From Deltaproteobacteria bacterium (lineage in GTDB: Bacteria; Desulfobacterota; Binatia; Binatales; Binataceae): a DNA stretch of 15,513 nucleotides. The position numbers and the translations under genes are program-made. The stretch is from the NCBI GenBank assembly GCA_021786815.1, contig JAJYMR010000137.1:1-15513 (forward strand), given 5' to 3'. Below the pieces are notes generated by a model. That model made no database searches. It was not told the origin of the DNA and saw only the letters and a program-made list of their open reading frames with translations. This document shows, one piece after another, positions 1-7,520 of this stretch; within the stretch, counting starts at the first letter, position 1, and every line of letters starts with the position of its first letter.

Positions 1-741
1 TCGCTTACCTATCGCGTGAGTGTGCTCAGCCTTATCGGCTCGCGCGCGGTCAACACGATAATCCTTTCTGCGGCGAGCATGCTGTTCGCGTGGTCGCTCG
101 CGATTCCGATCGGAATCGTCGTTGCGGTCAAGCAGAATTCAATCTGGGACCGTGTGCTCTCATTCCTCGCATTCTTCGGGATGTCGGTGCCGAACTTTTT
201 CCTCGCTTTCCTGGTGATGTATCTGGCGCTCAGGACCGGATGGTTCCCGGTCGGCGGGACGTATTCGGTCTTCTATCCGCAGCTTGATTTCTGGGGAAAG
301 GTAGCCGACCGCTTCAACCATCTGATCCTGCCAGTGATAGTGCTCGGGACGGCCGGGATGGCGTCGCTGATGCGCCTGATGCGTTCGCAGATACTCGAAA
401 TCAAAAACTCGGACTTCGTCAGGACCGCGCGCGCCAAGGGACTTTCCGAGCGCGCGGTGATCTACAAGCACGTGCTGCGAAACGCGCTCAACCCGTTCGT
501 CACGATGGCGGGTTACGGGCTTGCCGACCTGCTCGGCGGCGCGGCTCTGGTCGAGGCCGTCATGAACCTGCAGGGGCTCGGGCTGCTCCTGCTCGACGCA
601 GTGCGCTCGCTCGACGTTTACCTGGTGATGGGTTCGGTCCTGATGGGCTCGGTGCTGCTGCTGGTCGGAAACCTGCTCGCGGATATAGCACTGGTCGCGG
701 TCGATCCGCGGGTTGAGTTCTCGTCGATGGAGTCGCAGTGA
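1..741 (+). CDS. Dipeptide/oligopeptide ABC transporter permease, DppB/OppB type (5' end outside window)
   Basis: This is the first inner-membrane permease of a peptide-type ABC importer (binding-protein-dependent transport family). The frame is open from base 1, and the residues before the GTG at 16 (SLTYR) fit the family, so that GTG is an internal Val codon and not the start. About 246 residues are visible; DppB-type proteins are usually 305-340, so roughly 60-95 N-terminal residues are missing. Several hydrophobic membrane segments alternate with short loops. The cytoplasmic EAA-type loop that docks on the ATPase is seen as RTARAKGLSERAVIYKHVLR, about 140-160 residues into the visible part. 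The stop codon overlaps the start of the next permease in a GTGA junction, which implies translational coupling. The substrate (peptide, nickel or other) cannot be told from the sequence, because the binding protein is not in view. Confidence 0.93.
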   Translation, partial: SLTYRVSVLSLIGSRAVNTIILSAASMLFAWSLAIPIGIVVAVKQNSIWDRVLSFLAFFGMSVPNFFLAFLVMYLALRTGWFPVGGTYSVFYPQLDFWGKVADRFNHLILPVIVLGTAGMASLMRLMRSQILEIKNSDFVRTARAKGLSERAVIYKHVLRNALNPFVTMAGYGLADLLGGAALVEAVMNLQGLGLLLLDAVRSLDVYLVMGSVLMGSVLLLVGNLLADIALVAVDPRVEFSSMESQ

Positions 742-1829
742 GCGCGGCGTTGCCACGGACCGGTATCCGGCTCGAAGCGCCGCCGCCCGAGCCGCACGCG
801 AGCTTCGGCGCGAAGCTTCGGCGCGAATGGCGGCTTGCGTCGTGGCCGGTGAGACTTTCGACGCTGTGCCTCCTCGTGTTCTACATCCTTGCGCTCGGCT
901 CGCCGGTAATCGCGCCCTACAATCCGACCCGCCAGTATCGAAGCCTGCCGGATTGTCCGCCGATGGCGCTGCATCTGGCGGCGCCATCCGAATGGTCGCA
1001 AGGGTTTTTCTACGCGTACCCGATGCGCATGACGGACGCGATAAGGCGCGTCTACGCTGAGGACCGCACCACCAGAACCTCTGTGCATCTGTTCAGCCGC
1101 GGGCACATCTTTACGACCGCGCCCGGCGCGCCGCCGTACTTCATCCTTGGCAGCGACGCGCTCGGACGCGACCTGTTCTCGCGTATCGTTTACGGTTCGC
1201 GCGTCAGCATGTTCATCGGGATTCTCGGCGTGGCGATAAGCTTCTCGCTCGGGATCACGATAGGCGCGCTGTCGGGCTATGTGGGCGGCCTTCTCGACAA
1301 CGTCATCATGCGATGGTCTGAGATCGAGATGTCGCTGCCGTCGTTTTACTTCCTGCTCGCGCTGGCCGCGATAATTCCGTCGGGGATGAGCACGGTCGCG
1401 ACCTTTTTCATGATCGTCGCGATCATGAGCTTCATCAGTTGGGCGGGATTTGCGCGCGTGATCCGCGGGATGACCGCCTCGGTGCGCTCGGTTCCGTACG
1501 TAGAGGCGGCGCGGGCGCTTGGGGCCTCACGCCGGCGGATTCTCGCGCGCCACGTAATCCCCTCGGTGATGGGCTACGCGGTGGTTGCGGCAACGCTTTC
1601 GATTCCCGGGTTCATCCTGGGCGAAAGCGCGCTTTCACTGCTCGGACTCGGCATCCAGGAGCCCGCTGCAAGCTGGGGGAATCTCCTCGCCCAGGCCGAG
1701 GACGTGCACGCGCTCGCCCATTACCCGTGGATCCTGCTGCCGGGCGTTTTCATCTTTCTCGCCGTGATGTCATTCAACTTCCTCGGCGACCATCTCCGCG
1801 ATCGGCTCGACCCGTCGCATCTGCGCTGA
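738..1829 (+). CDS. Dipeptide/oligopeptide ABC transporter permease, DppC/OppC type, with enlarged periplasmic loop
   Basis: This is the second membrane subunit, forming the channel with the upstream DppB-like protein. It has a cytoplasmic N-terminus (1-40), a first membrane helix at about 41-60, the family motif LGSDALGRDLFSRI at 137-150, further helices, and the EAA loop EAARALGASRRRILARHVIP at 256-275. At 363 residues it is longer than typical DppC (about 300). The extra length lies between PYNPT (60-64) and LGSDALGRD, about 73 residues where short members have about 25, so it should face the periplasm. The GTG start at 738 overlaps the previous stop by four bases. It is followed after 71 bases by the ATPase genes. 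Confidence 0.95.
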   Translation: MSAALPRTGIRLEAPPPEPHASFGAKLRREWRLASWPVRLSTLCLLVFYILALGSPVIAPYNPTRQYRSLPDCPPMALHLAAPSEWSQGFFYAYPMRMTDAIRRVYAEDRTTRTSVHLFSRGHIFTTAPGAPPYFILGSDALGRDLFSRIVYGSRVSMFIGILGVAISFSLGITIGALSGYVGGLLDNVIMRWSEIEMSLPSFYFLLALAAIIPSGMSTVATFFMIVAIMSFISWAGFARVIRGMTASVRSVPYVEAARALGASRRRILARHVIPSVMGYAVVAATLSIPGFILGESALSLLGLGIQEPAASWGNLLAQAEDVHALAHYPWILLPGVFIFLAVMSFNFLGDHLRDRLDPSHLR

Positions 1830-1900
1830 GGATGGGCGGACGGGTTTGCGATTGTGGGCGTCTTTGGGGCCGGGGCCGTGGATGGTAGTCTGAAACGCAC

Positions 1901-2860
1901 GTGGCGTTGCTCGAAGTAAAGTCGCTTCGCACTTCGTTCTTCACCGAGGACGGCGAGGTCCGTGCGGTGGACGGCGTCAGCTTTTCGGTCGAGCCGGGCA
2001 AGCTGATGGGACTGGTGGGCGAGTCGGGTTCGGGCAAGACCGTTTCGGTCCTCTCGATCATGCGGCTTCTGCCCGAATCGGCGCGGATCGTCGGCGGCGA
2101 GATCCTGTTCGAAGGCCGCGACCTCGCGAAGCTGTCCGAGCCCGAGATGCGCAAGGTGCGCGGCGCCAGAATCGCGATGATCTTCCAGGAGCCGATGACC
2201 TCGCTGAACCCGGTTTTCACGATCGGAAGCCAGATTTCCGAAGCGATCCGGCTCCATCAGCAGGTTTCGCGCGGCGAGGGGCGCGAGCGCACGATCGAGG
2301 CGCTCAGGATGGTCGGGATTGCCGACCCGGAGCGCAGGATCGACGACTATCCGCATCAGCTTTCCGGCGGGATGCGCCAGCGGGTGATGATTGCGATGGC
2401 GCTGGCGTGCAATCCGCGCGTGCTGATCGCCGACGAGCCGACCACCGCGCTTGACGTGACGATCCAGGCGCAGATACTGGACCTGATACGCGAGCTTCAG
2501 TCGCGCCTTGGCCTTGCCGTCATCCTGGTCACGCACGACCTTGGAATTGTGGCCGAGTACGCCGACGACGTTACGATCCTTTACGCTGCGCGCGTGATGG
2601 AGCAGGCGCCGGCCGCCGAGCTTTTCCGTAATCCGATGAACCCGTACACGAAGGGGCTGCTGGCATCGATTCCCGGAGTCGACGGAACGCGGCATCGCCG
2701 CCTGCAAGCGATTCCCGGCACCATTCCGAGCGCGCTCAAGTCGCCGCCCGGATGCCGGTTCCATCCGCGATGCCCGATAGCGATTGCGCAATGCGCCGAA
2801 GTTGAACCTCCGCTCGAAGAGAAGGCACCCAACCACCATGTCGCCTGTATCCGCGTATAG
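1901..2860 (+). CDS. Dipeptide/oligopeptide ABC transporter ATP-binding protein, DppD/OppD type
   Basis: This is the cytoplasmic ATPase that powers the importer, 319 residues. Visible motifs are Walker A GESGSGKT (40-47), Q-loop Gln96 in IFQEPMTSLNP, signature LSGGMRQRV (154-162), Walker B VLIADEP (174-180) and the H-loop in LVTHDLG. The C-terminus carries the oligopeptide-transporter extension with PPGCRFHPRCP, which in OppD/DppD relatives holds conserved cysteines, including iron-sulfur-binding ones in some members. The start is a GTG at 1901 with MALLEVKSL fitting the family N-terminus; the ribosome-binding site is weak. It overlaps the next gene by 23 bases if the chosen start of that gene is right. 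DppD and DppF act as a heterodimer. Confidence 0.95.
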   Translation: MALLEVKSLRTSFFTEDGEVRAVDGVSFSVEPGKLMGLVGESGSGKTVSVLSIMRLLPESARIVGGEILFEGRDLAKLSEPEMRKVRGARIAMIFQEPMTSLNPVFTIGSQISEAIRLHQQVSRGEGRERTIEALRMVGIADPERRIDDYPHQLSGGMRQRVMIAMALACNPRVLIADEPTTALDVTIQAQILDLIRELQSRLGLAVILVTHDLGIVAEYADDVTILYAARVMEQAPAAELFRNPMNPYTKGLLASIPGVDGTRHRRLQAIPGTIPSALKSPPGCRFHPRCPIAIAQCAEVEPPLEEKAPNHHVACIRV

Positions 2861-3857
2861 CCCGGCCGTCTTGCCAGCCGCGAGCGCGTCACTGGTCAGG
2901 GCCGAAAACCTGACCCGGGAGTTCGAGGCCGGTTCGAGCGGGCTTCTGCGCCGCAGGCGTCTCACGGTCAAGGCGGTCAACGCCGTCAATCTCGACATCA
3001 ATCCGGGCGAAACGCTCGGCCTGGTGGGCGAGTCGGGCTCGGGCAAATCGACGCTCGGCCGCCTGCTGCTAAAGCTTATCGAGCCGACCGCGGGACGCGT
3101 GGTTTTCGACGGGCGCGATCTCGCCACGCTCTCGCGCAAGGAACTGCGCGGCCTCAGGCGCGAGATGCAACTCGTCTTCCAGGATCCTTACGCCTCGCTC
3201 AATCCGCGTATGCGGGTGCGTTCGATCGTCGGCGAGGGAATCGACATCCATCGGCTGGCGCGCGGCGCGGAGAAGGAGCGCAGGATCGCCGAGCTGCTCG
3301 AAATGGTCGGCCTGGATGCGGCCGCGATGAACCGCTATCCGCACGAGTTTTCCGGCGGGCAGCGCCAGCGAATCGGAATCGCGCGGGCGCTCGCGGTGAA
3401 CCCGCGCTTTCTCGTGCTCGACGAGCCGGTCTCCGCGCTCGACGTCTCGATCCAGGCGCAGATAATCAACCTGCTCCAGGATCTCCAGGAGCGGCTTCAT
3501 CTGACCTACCTGTTCATCGCACACGATCTGCGCGTGGTCGAGCACATCAGCCAACGCGTTGCGATCATGTATCTCGGCAAGATCGTGGAGACGGCGAGCC
3601 GCGATGACATCTACGCCAACCCGCGCCATCCTTATACGCGGGCGTTGCTCTCGGCGATTCCCTCGGTCAATCCCGAGGCGCACGCGGAGCGTATCAAGCT
3701 ACCCGGTGAGATGCCGAGCCCGGTCGAGCCGCCCACCGGATGCGCCTTCCATCCACGATGCCCATATGCGAAGGATATTTGCCGGAGAGTGGAACCGGCG
3801 CTCGAGACGGGCCGCGGCGGCCATGCCGTCGCCTGCCACGTTTTCCCGCCGGAATGA
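2838..3857 (+). CDS. Dipeptide/oligopeptide ABC transporter ATP-binding protein, DppF/OppF type
   Basis: This is the second ATPase of the importer, 339 residues from the ATG at 2838. Motifs are Walker A GESGSGKS (64-71), QLVFQDPYASLNPR with the Q-loop, signature FSGGQRQRI (171-179), Walker B FLVLDEP (191-197), H-loop FIAHDL, and a C-terminal CAFHPRCPYAKDIC cysteine segment like that of DppD. The frame is open further up to an ATG at 2784, but the extra 18 residues do not look like the family and have no ribosome-binding site. AGAAGG lies about 12 bases before the ATG at 2838, so I chose that start. It is the last gene of the transport operon; a bactofilin follows after 15 bases. Confidence 0.94.
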   Translation: MSPVSAYSPAVLPAASASLVRAENLTREFEAGSSGLLRRRRLTVKAVNAVNLDINPGETLGLVGESGSGKSTLGRLLLKLIEPTAGRVVFDGRDLATLSRKELRGLRREMQLVFQDPYASLNPRMRVRSIVGEGIDIHRLARGAEKERRIAELLEMVGLDAAAMNRYPHEFSGGQRQRIGIARALAVNPRFLVLDEPVSALDVSIQAQIINLLQDLQERLHLTYLFIAHDLRVVEHISQRVAIMYLGKIVETASRDDIYANPRHPYTRALLSAIPSVNPEAHAERIKLPGEMPSPVEPPTGCAFHPRCPYAKDICRRVEPALETGRGGHAVACHVFPPE

Positions 3858-3872
3858 ACGGGTGATTAATCG

Positions 3873-4304
3873 ATGGCGCTGCTCGACCGCAGAAAAGCTT
3901 CGGTGGACGCGGATACGATGCATCCGGTAGCGCCGGCGAGCGCCGCAGGCGAGCCTTCGCCTTCCGAGGCCTGGATGCAGGAGCGGACGCGCGTCGCAGT
4001 GGGACGCGGCGTAACCGTTGCCGGCAAACTCATCTTCAACGAACCGGTCCGGATCGAAGGGCATTTCCGCGGCGAAGTCGTCTCTGCCGACTTGGTGGTA
4101 ATCGCCGACGAAGCGACCGTCGAAGGACGGGTACAGGCGCGCAAGCTGGTCGTGATGGGCGAGCTTAGGGGCGATATCACGAGCTCTCGCAGGGTCTATA
4201 TCGGACCGCGTGCGCGCGTGTTCGGAAGTATCACCGCGGAAAATCTGACCGTGTGCGAGGGTGCTTATTTCGACGGCCGCGTCCGGATGACAGGGCAGGG
4301 ATAG
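3873..4304 (+). CDS. Bactofilin family cytoskeletal protein
   Basis: This is a 143-residue member of the bactofilin (DUF583/PF04519) family. Bactofilins polymerise without nucleotide into filaments and organise cell-wall or polar machinery. Residues from about 45 to 140 form the short repeating right-handed beta-helix pattern of the family: GVTVAGKLIFNEPVRIEG, then VVSADLVVIADEATVEGRV, ARKLVVMGELRGDI and VYIGPRARVFGSI. The first 40 residues look disordered, rich in Ala, Pro and Ser. It starts 15 bases after the second transporter ATPase on the same strand, so it may be co-transcribed, but a functional link to peptide uptake is not implied. It is the last rightward gene before the convergent junction. 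Confidence 0.9.
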   Translation: MALLDRRKASVDADTMHPVAPASAAGEPSPSEAWMQERTRVAVGRGVTVAGKLIFNEPVRIEGHFRGEVVSADLVVIADEATVEGRVQARKLVVMGELRGDITSSRRVYIGPRARVFGSITAENLTVCEGAYFDGRVRMTGQG

Positions 4305-4363
4305 GCCCGTGCGCGTCGCCTAAGCCCGAAGACGGACGGCCCCATCGGGCCGCTGGCCGCTCG

Positions 4364-4380
4364 AAAAAACGGCTGAGCCG
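4364..4380 (-). terminator. Candidate intrinsic terminator of the leftward ffh-rplS operon
   Basis: Read on the - strand, a short hairpin CGGC-TCA-GCCG is followed directly by six T's, 16 bases after the rplS stop. The stem is only 4 bp, so it is a weak terminator on its own. A separate 6-bp GC hairpin (CGGCCC-CATC-GGGCCG, 4337-4352) lies a little further downstream in the same convergent gap; it has no T-run on either strand. Confidence 0.45.
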
Positions 4381-4396
4381 GATTGCCGGTGGTCGT

Positions 4397-4738
4397 CTAG
4401 ACGGTTTCGAGCCGGGCGCCCTTGCCGGTGCGTCCACGCAGATAGTAGAGCCGGGCGCGGCGCACCTTGCCGCTGGAGAGCACCTGGATTCGATCGATTC
4501 GCGCGGAGTGAAGCGGGAAGATTCGCTCGACGCCGACGCCGTAGGAAATCTTGCGCACGGTGAAATTCGTGCGGTTACCGCCGCGGTTTATCTTGATTAC
4601 CGTGCCTTCGAAGGCCTGGATTCGTTCCTTTTCGCCCTCGACGACCTTGACGTAAACGCGAACCGTGTAGCCCACCCGAAATTGCGGGTGATCAGTACGG
4701 AGAGCGCGCTCCTCGACCTTCTTGATGACGCTGTTCAT
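4397..4738 (-). CDS. rplS: 50S ribosomal protein bL19
   Basis: This is a structural protein of the large ribosomal subunit, near the interface with the small subunit. The 113-residue product from the ATG at 4738 matches bL19 in length and pattern: MNSVIKKVEE at the N-terminus, FRVGYTVRVYVKVVEGEKERIQAFEG (split here as FRVGYTVRVYVKV and EGEKERIQAFEG), then GVGVERIFPLHSARIDRIQV and the basic C-terminal part with RRARLYYLRGRTGK. The frame is open 18 codons further up, but those residues are not part of the family, and the inner ATG gives the standard N-terminus. No strong Shine-Dalgarno sequence precedes it. It is the last gene of the operon that starts at ffh, 143 bases after the cupin. Confidence 0.96.
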   Translation of the reverse strand: MNSVIKKVEERALRTDHPQFRVGYTVRVYVKVVEGEKERIQAFEGTVIKINRGGNRTNFTVRKISYGVGVERIFPLHSARIDRIQVLSSGKVRRARLYYLRGRTGKGARLETV

Positions 4739-4881
4739 TGAGGGAAGTAACCTCGGGTAGCGAACACCGGACTTTAACGGATTCGCCGACACGACTCAAC
4801 CACCCCCGCTCGGCGTATGGCGGGGCCTGCTCAAGCGTAGAGCCGGGGCGCAACCCGGTTATGATCCGCGCTGTCGCGAGG
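4739..4881 (-). other. Spacer between cupin and rplS with two GC hairpins
   Basis: This is a 143-base non-coding stretch inside the leftward operon. On the - strand it can form CCGGG-6 nt-CCCGG (4843-4858) and then CCCCGC-10 nt-GCGGGG (4804-4825), about 65 bases before the rplS ATG. No T-run follows either hairpin. It may be an attenuator, a processing site or a leader for rplS, or simply GC-rich spacer. I see no recognisable riboswitch. Confidence 0.3.
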
Positions 4882-5244
4882 CTATTCGTCGCGATGGACC
4901 GTGGCGGGCGAGAAGGCCGGGATACACACGGATATGTACTCGGCTCCCTCCGCCGAGGGCGTGCTGTAGCGGACCCATTGGCCGCGCGGAGCCTTGACCG
5001 CCTGGCCCGCGCCTACGTCAAGGCTGCCGTCACGCGTTTCGACCCTGAGCAGGCCCTTGAGGACGAGGGTGTATTCGTCGAACTCGGGGGTCTGCCCCGG
5101 CTCGACCCATCCGGCCGGGCCTCGCATCCGGGCGATACTCACGTCCTCGGTTCCGGTGTTTACCCGGCCGAGGAACTCCTCGATCAGCTTGGGCTTGTTG
5201 CCGGCCGATTCGATGACCGAAGGTTGCGCAATCAGGCTCGCCAT
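4882..5244 (-). CDS. Small cupin-fold protein lacking metal-site histidines
   Basis: This is a 120-residue single-domain cupin. The two cupin motifs can be placed at EPGQTPEFDEYTLVLKG (48-64) and VGAGQAVKAPRGQWVRYSTP (77-96). The family consensus has His-x-His plus Glu in motif 1 and His in motif 2. Here those places hold Gln, Glu and Trp, and the only histidine is His117 at the end, so a standard His3-Glu metal site is absent. It may bind a small ligand or be a binding or regulatory protein; no substrate can be assigned. The ATG at 5244 has a perfect AAGGAGG five bases upstream. It sits between a tRNA/rRNA-methyltransferase gene and rplS, an unusual place for a cupin. Confidence 0.85.
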   Translation of the reverse strand: MASLIAQPSVIESAGNKPKLIEEFLGRVNTGTEDVSIARMRGPAGWVEPGQTPEFDEYTLVLKGLLRVETRDGSLDVGAGQAVKAPRGQWVRYSTPSAEGAEYISVCIPAFSPATVHRDE

Positions 5245-5289
5245 CTGTTCCTCCTTGCCTTGCTCGCCTACGCGCCCGCCCGAAACGTC

Positions 5290-5850
5290 TCACCGCGAGC
5301 GCAGGCGGTCGAGGATGATCGCGAAAGCGGCGCGCACCGAGAGATGGTTGTAATCGCCCGGCCCGCGAATCCCGTCGAGCACGATATCCGCGCGCTCCAT
5401 GACCGCGGGCGCAAGTCCGAAGCCCGTCCCGAACAGCAGCATCGCGGGCTGCGCGTCCGGCGCCTCTAGCTTCTCGCGAAGCTCGCGCGTTGTCATTCGG
5501 CCCGCGGTGCGTGCCGAGGTGTGGACCAGCAGCGGACGGACGCTGCCGGAAAGCTCGCTTGATTCGGCGACCGCCTGCTCGAGGTCGGGTACGATTCGCA
5601 GCGTCTCCAGCGCCTCGATTCTTCGCGAATCGAAGTTCCGGGCCGGCTCCATCCGCCAATGGTCGATTACCCTGCGCGCGAATTCACGTTGCTCGGGAAT
5701 CGGATGTACGACGAAGACGGCACGCAGGCCGTAAGTCCGTGCGGAGCGCGCGAGGTCGTGGAGATCGAGGCTGGTTATCGCGGAAGTGACGATACGCCCG
5801 CCCCGGTCGAGGACCGGATAGTGAATCAGGGATGCGAACAGGTCGGCCAC
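5290..5850 (-). CDS. SPOUT-type RNA methyltransferase, PF09936 (TM1570-like) family
   Basis: This is a 186-residue protein that resembles the small SAM-dependent RNA methyltransferase family PF09936 (Methyltrn_RNA_4, as in Thermotoga TM1570). That family is often encoded between trmD and rplS. Features are the N-terminal LIHYPVLDRGGRIVTSAITSLDLHDLARSARTYG region (here from about residue 8 to 41), FVVHPIPEQ, and the C-terminal SAM-knot-like stretch MLLFGTGFGLAP (about 138-149) followed by ADIVLDGI and YNHLSVRAA. The RNA target is not known from the sequence. The GTG start lies two bases after the trmD stop, a close coupling that supports this start. The gap to the following cupin is 45 bases. 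Confidence 0.85.
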   Translation of the reverse strand: MADLFASLIHYPVLDRGGRIVTSAITSLDLHDLARSARTYGLRAVFVVHPIPEQREFARRVIDHWRMEPARNFDSRRIEALETLRIVPDLEQAVAESSELSGSVRPLLVHTSARTAGRMTTRELREKLEAPDAQPAMLLFGTGFGLAPAVMERADIVLDGIRGPGDYNHLSVRAAFAIILDRLRSR

Positions 5851-5852
5851 GC

Positions 5853-6548
5853 TCAGCGCTTGGGACGGACGAGCAGGTCAGGGCGGCGTTCGGCGGTGCG
5901 CTTTCTGGCTTCCGCCTCGCGCCAGGCGCGGATCTTCTGATGGTCGCCGCTCAGCAGGATGTCCGGCACCTTCATCCCGCGAAACACTTCGGGCCGCGTG
6001 TATTGCGGATATTCGAGCATCCCAGCGCTGAACGATTCCTCGGCGAGCGATTCGGGGTTTCCGAGCACGCCGGGAACCAGGCGCGCCACCGCCTCGATTA
6101 TGACCATCGCCGCAATTTCGCCGCCCGAGAGAACGTAGTCGCCGATCGAGATTTCCTGATCCACCATCGCGCGCGCCCGCTCGTCCACGCCTTCGTAGCG
6201 TCCGGCGATGAGCAACAGGCCCGGCTTTCGCTCGGAGAGTTCGCGCACTTTCGGCTGGTCGAGGAGCTCGCCCTGCGGAGTGAGCAGTACGCGCCATAGC
6301 CCCGGATGCGCTTCCATCGCGGCGTCTATCGCCGCGGCAAGCGGCTCCGGCCGCATCACCATCCCGCTCCCGCCGCCATAAGGCGCATCGTCAACCTGTT
6401 TGTAGGCGCCGAGTCCGTACGGCCTGAGCGCATGAGTTTTAAGCGCGATTATTCCCTGTTCAATCGCCCGCCCGACCATCCCGACTCGAAACGGCGATTC
6501 GAACATCTCCGGGAACAGCGTGATTACATGAAACTCCATCAAAGCCAT
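5853..6548 (-). CDS. trmD: tRNA (guanine-N1)-methyltransferase
   Basis: TrmD makes m1G37 in tRNAs with G36, which prevents +1 frameshifting, and works as a SPOUT-knot homodimer. The 231-residue protein shows FHVITLFPEMF (6-16), ALRPYG, DDAPYGGGSGMVM (53-65), LLIAGRYEGVDERA (112-125), the SAM-knot IGDYVLSGGE (135-144) and LEYPQYTRPEVFRGMKVPDILLSGDH (split: LEYPQYTRPEVFRG, then VPDILLSGDH). By eye, the position of the E. coli catalytic Asp169 holds Glu171. The ATG at 6548 and another at 6539 (MEFHVITLF) are both plausible starts; the second fits the family N-terminus better, and neither has a clear ribosome-binding site. The 102-base gap after rimM holds no gene that I can support. Confidence 0.95.
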   Translation of the reverse strand: MALMEFHVITLFPEMFESPFRVGMVGRAIEQGIIALKTHALRPYGLGAYKQVDDAPYGGGSGMVMRPEPLAAAIDAAMEAHPGLWRVLLTPQGELLDQPKVRELSERKPGLLLIAGRYEGVDERARAMVDQEISIGDYVLSGGEIAAMVIIEAVARLVPGVLGNPESLAEESFSAGMLEYPQYTRPEVFRGMKVPDILLSGDHQKIRAWREAEARKRTAERRPDLLVRPKR

Positions 6549-6650
6549 CGCGAGGCCATAACCCGATTTCCGGGCAAACCTAGACTTTACCGGCGCGCGC
6601 GAGACTCGACCAGTGCGCGGGCGGCATAAATGCGTCGCGCGGGCCGCGAG

Positions 6651-7196
6651 CTAGTCGAGCAGTCCGGGCACGGGCTCTATCGTGACGCGGCGCGTGTCGA
6701 GATCGATCGCCTTGATGACGTCGGCGATTACCGGGACGAGGATTTCCCCGCGGTCGCCGCGCACGACCAGCACGTCGTTGGCACCGGTGGAGAAGATCTC
6801 CTCGACCTTGCCGATTACGCGGCCGTCAGTGAGCGCGACTTCGCATCCTATTGCCCTGTAGTAGTAGAACTCGTTGTCCGCGGGCGCCGGCAAGTCGCCT
6901 TCCGCCGCCATCACGGCCGCTCCCTTGAGCGCTTCGGCCTGCTCGCAGGTGGCGACGCCCTCCAGCACGAGACGCATCGTGTTGCGCCCGAGCGAACCGA
7001 CCGCGAGCACGCGATATTCGCGGGGTACGCCGTCGGTCTGGACGAAAACCCGGCCGAGCGCGCGGAGGGTTTCGAGGTCGCCGTTTTCGGGACGGAGCCT
7101 GAGCGCGCCCTTGAGGCCGTGCGAACCCGTCAAGCGGCCAATCGGGATCAGTTTTTCAGCGGGACTCGTTGGAGGATGTCCAGAGTCGGATGGCAC
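6651..7196 (-). CDS. rimM: Ribosome maturation factor RimM
   Basis: RimM binds ribosomal protein S19 and helps assemble the head of the 30S subunit. The 181-residue product has the N-terminal beta-barrel beginning IPIGRLTGSHGLKGALRL (17-34), and the C-terminal PRC-barrel with EFYYYRAIGCEVALTDGRVIG followed by GANDVLVVRG and EILVPVIADVIKAIDLD (each given from the visible order). The length is normal (about 165-185). The GTG start at 7196 is preceded by GAGG with a four-base spacing, which supports it. It lies between khpA and trmD, the standard place of rimM. Confidence 0.95.
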   Translation of the reverse strand: MPSDSGHPPTSPAEKLIPIGRLTGSHGLKGALRLRPENGDLETLRALGRVFVQTDGVPREYRVLAVGSLGRNTMRLVLEGVATCEQAEALKGAAVMAAEGDLPAPADNEFYYYRAIGCEVALTDGRVIGKVEEIFSTGANDVLVVRGDRGEILVPVIADVIKAIDLDTRRVTIEPVPGLLD

Positions 7197-7258
7197 TTCG
7201 CCTCGGGCCCGCAGCGATGAGCGGGGCGCCGGTTGGCCGCCGGCGAGAGTCAGCCGAG

Positions 7259-7495
7259 CTATTTTTCCTCGATTATTTCGAGGACGACCTTGCGGTTGGT
7301 GCGCGAGGCGACCGCGTTGAGAATGGTACGAATTGATTTCGCGGTGCGCCCCTGCTTGCCGATTACGCGGCCCAAATCCTCCTTCGCCACCCGCAGTTCG
7401 AGCACCGAGGCGGTGTCGCCCTGCGTCTCCTTCACCTCGACCGCGTCCGGATTGTTCACCAACTGCTGCGCCAGATACCGGACTAGCTCTTTCAT
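7259..7495 (-). CDS. khpA: KH-domain RNA-binding protein KhpA
   Basis: This is a small single-KH RNA-binding protein, 78 residues from the ATG at 7495 (MKELVRYLAQQLV). The GxxG loop of the KH fold is visible as VIGKQGRTAKSIR. Proteins of this family (KhpA, earlier YlqC) bind many RNAs and in some Gram-positives work with KhpB in cell-division and translation control. The frame is open 19 codons further up, but the inner ATG matches the family start and has GGGG about six bases before it. It sits between rpsP and rimM, the usual context. Confidence 0.94.
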   Translation of the reverse strand: MKELVRYLAQQLVNNPDAVEVKETQGDTASVLELRVAKEDLGRVIGKQGRTAKSIRTILNAVASRTNRKVVLEIIEEK

Positions 7496-7520
7496 GTTCG
7501 GCCCCATGTTGCGGAACTGG

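Noticed and set aside
1721..3139. Long - strand open frame of 472 codons
   Set aside because: It is antisense to the two transporter ATPases, with no recognisable domain and no plausible start context.
4337..4352. 6-bp GC hairpin in the convergent gap as terminator of the bactofilin gene
   Set aside because: The stem is good but no T-run follows it on the + strand, so I did not list it as a separate terminator.
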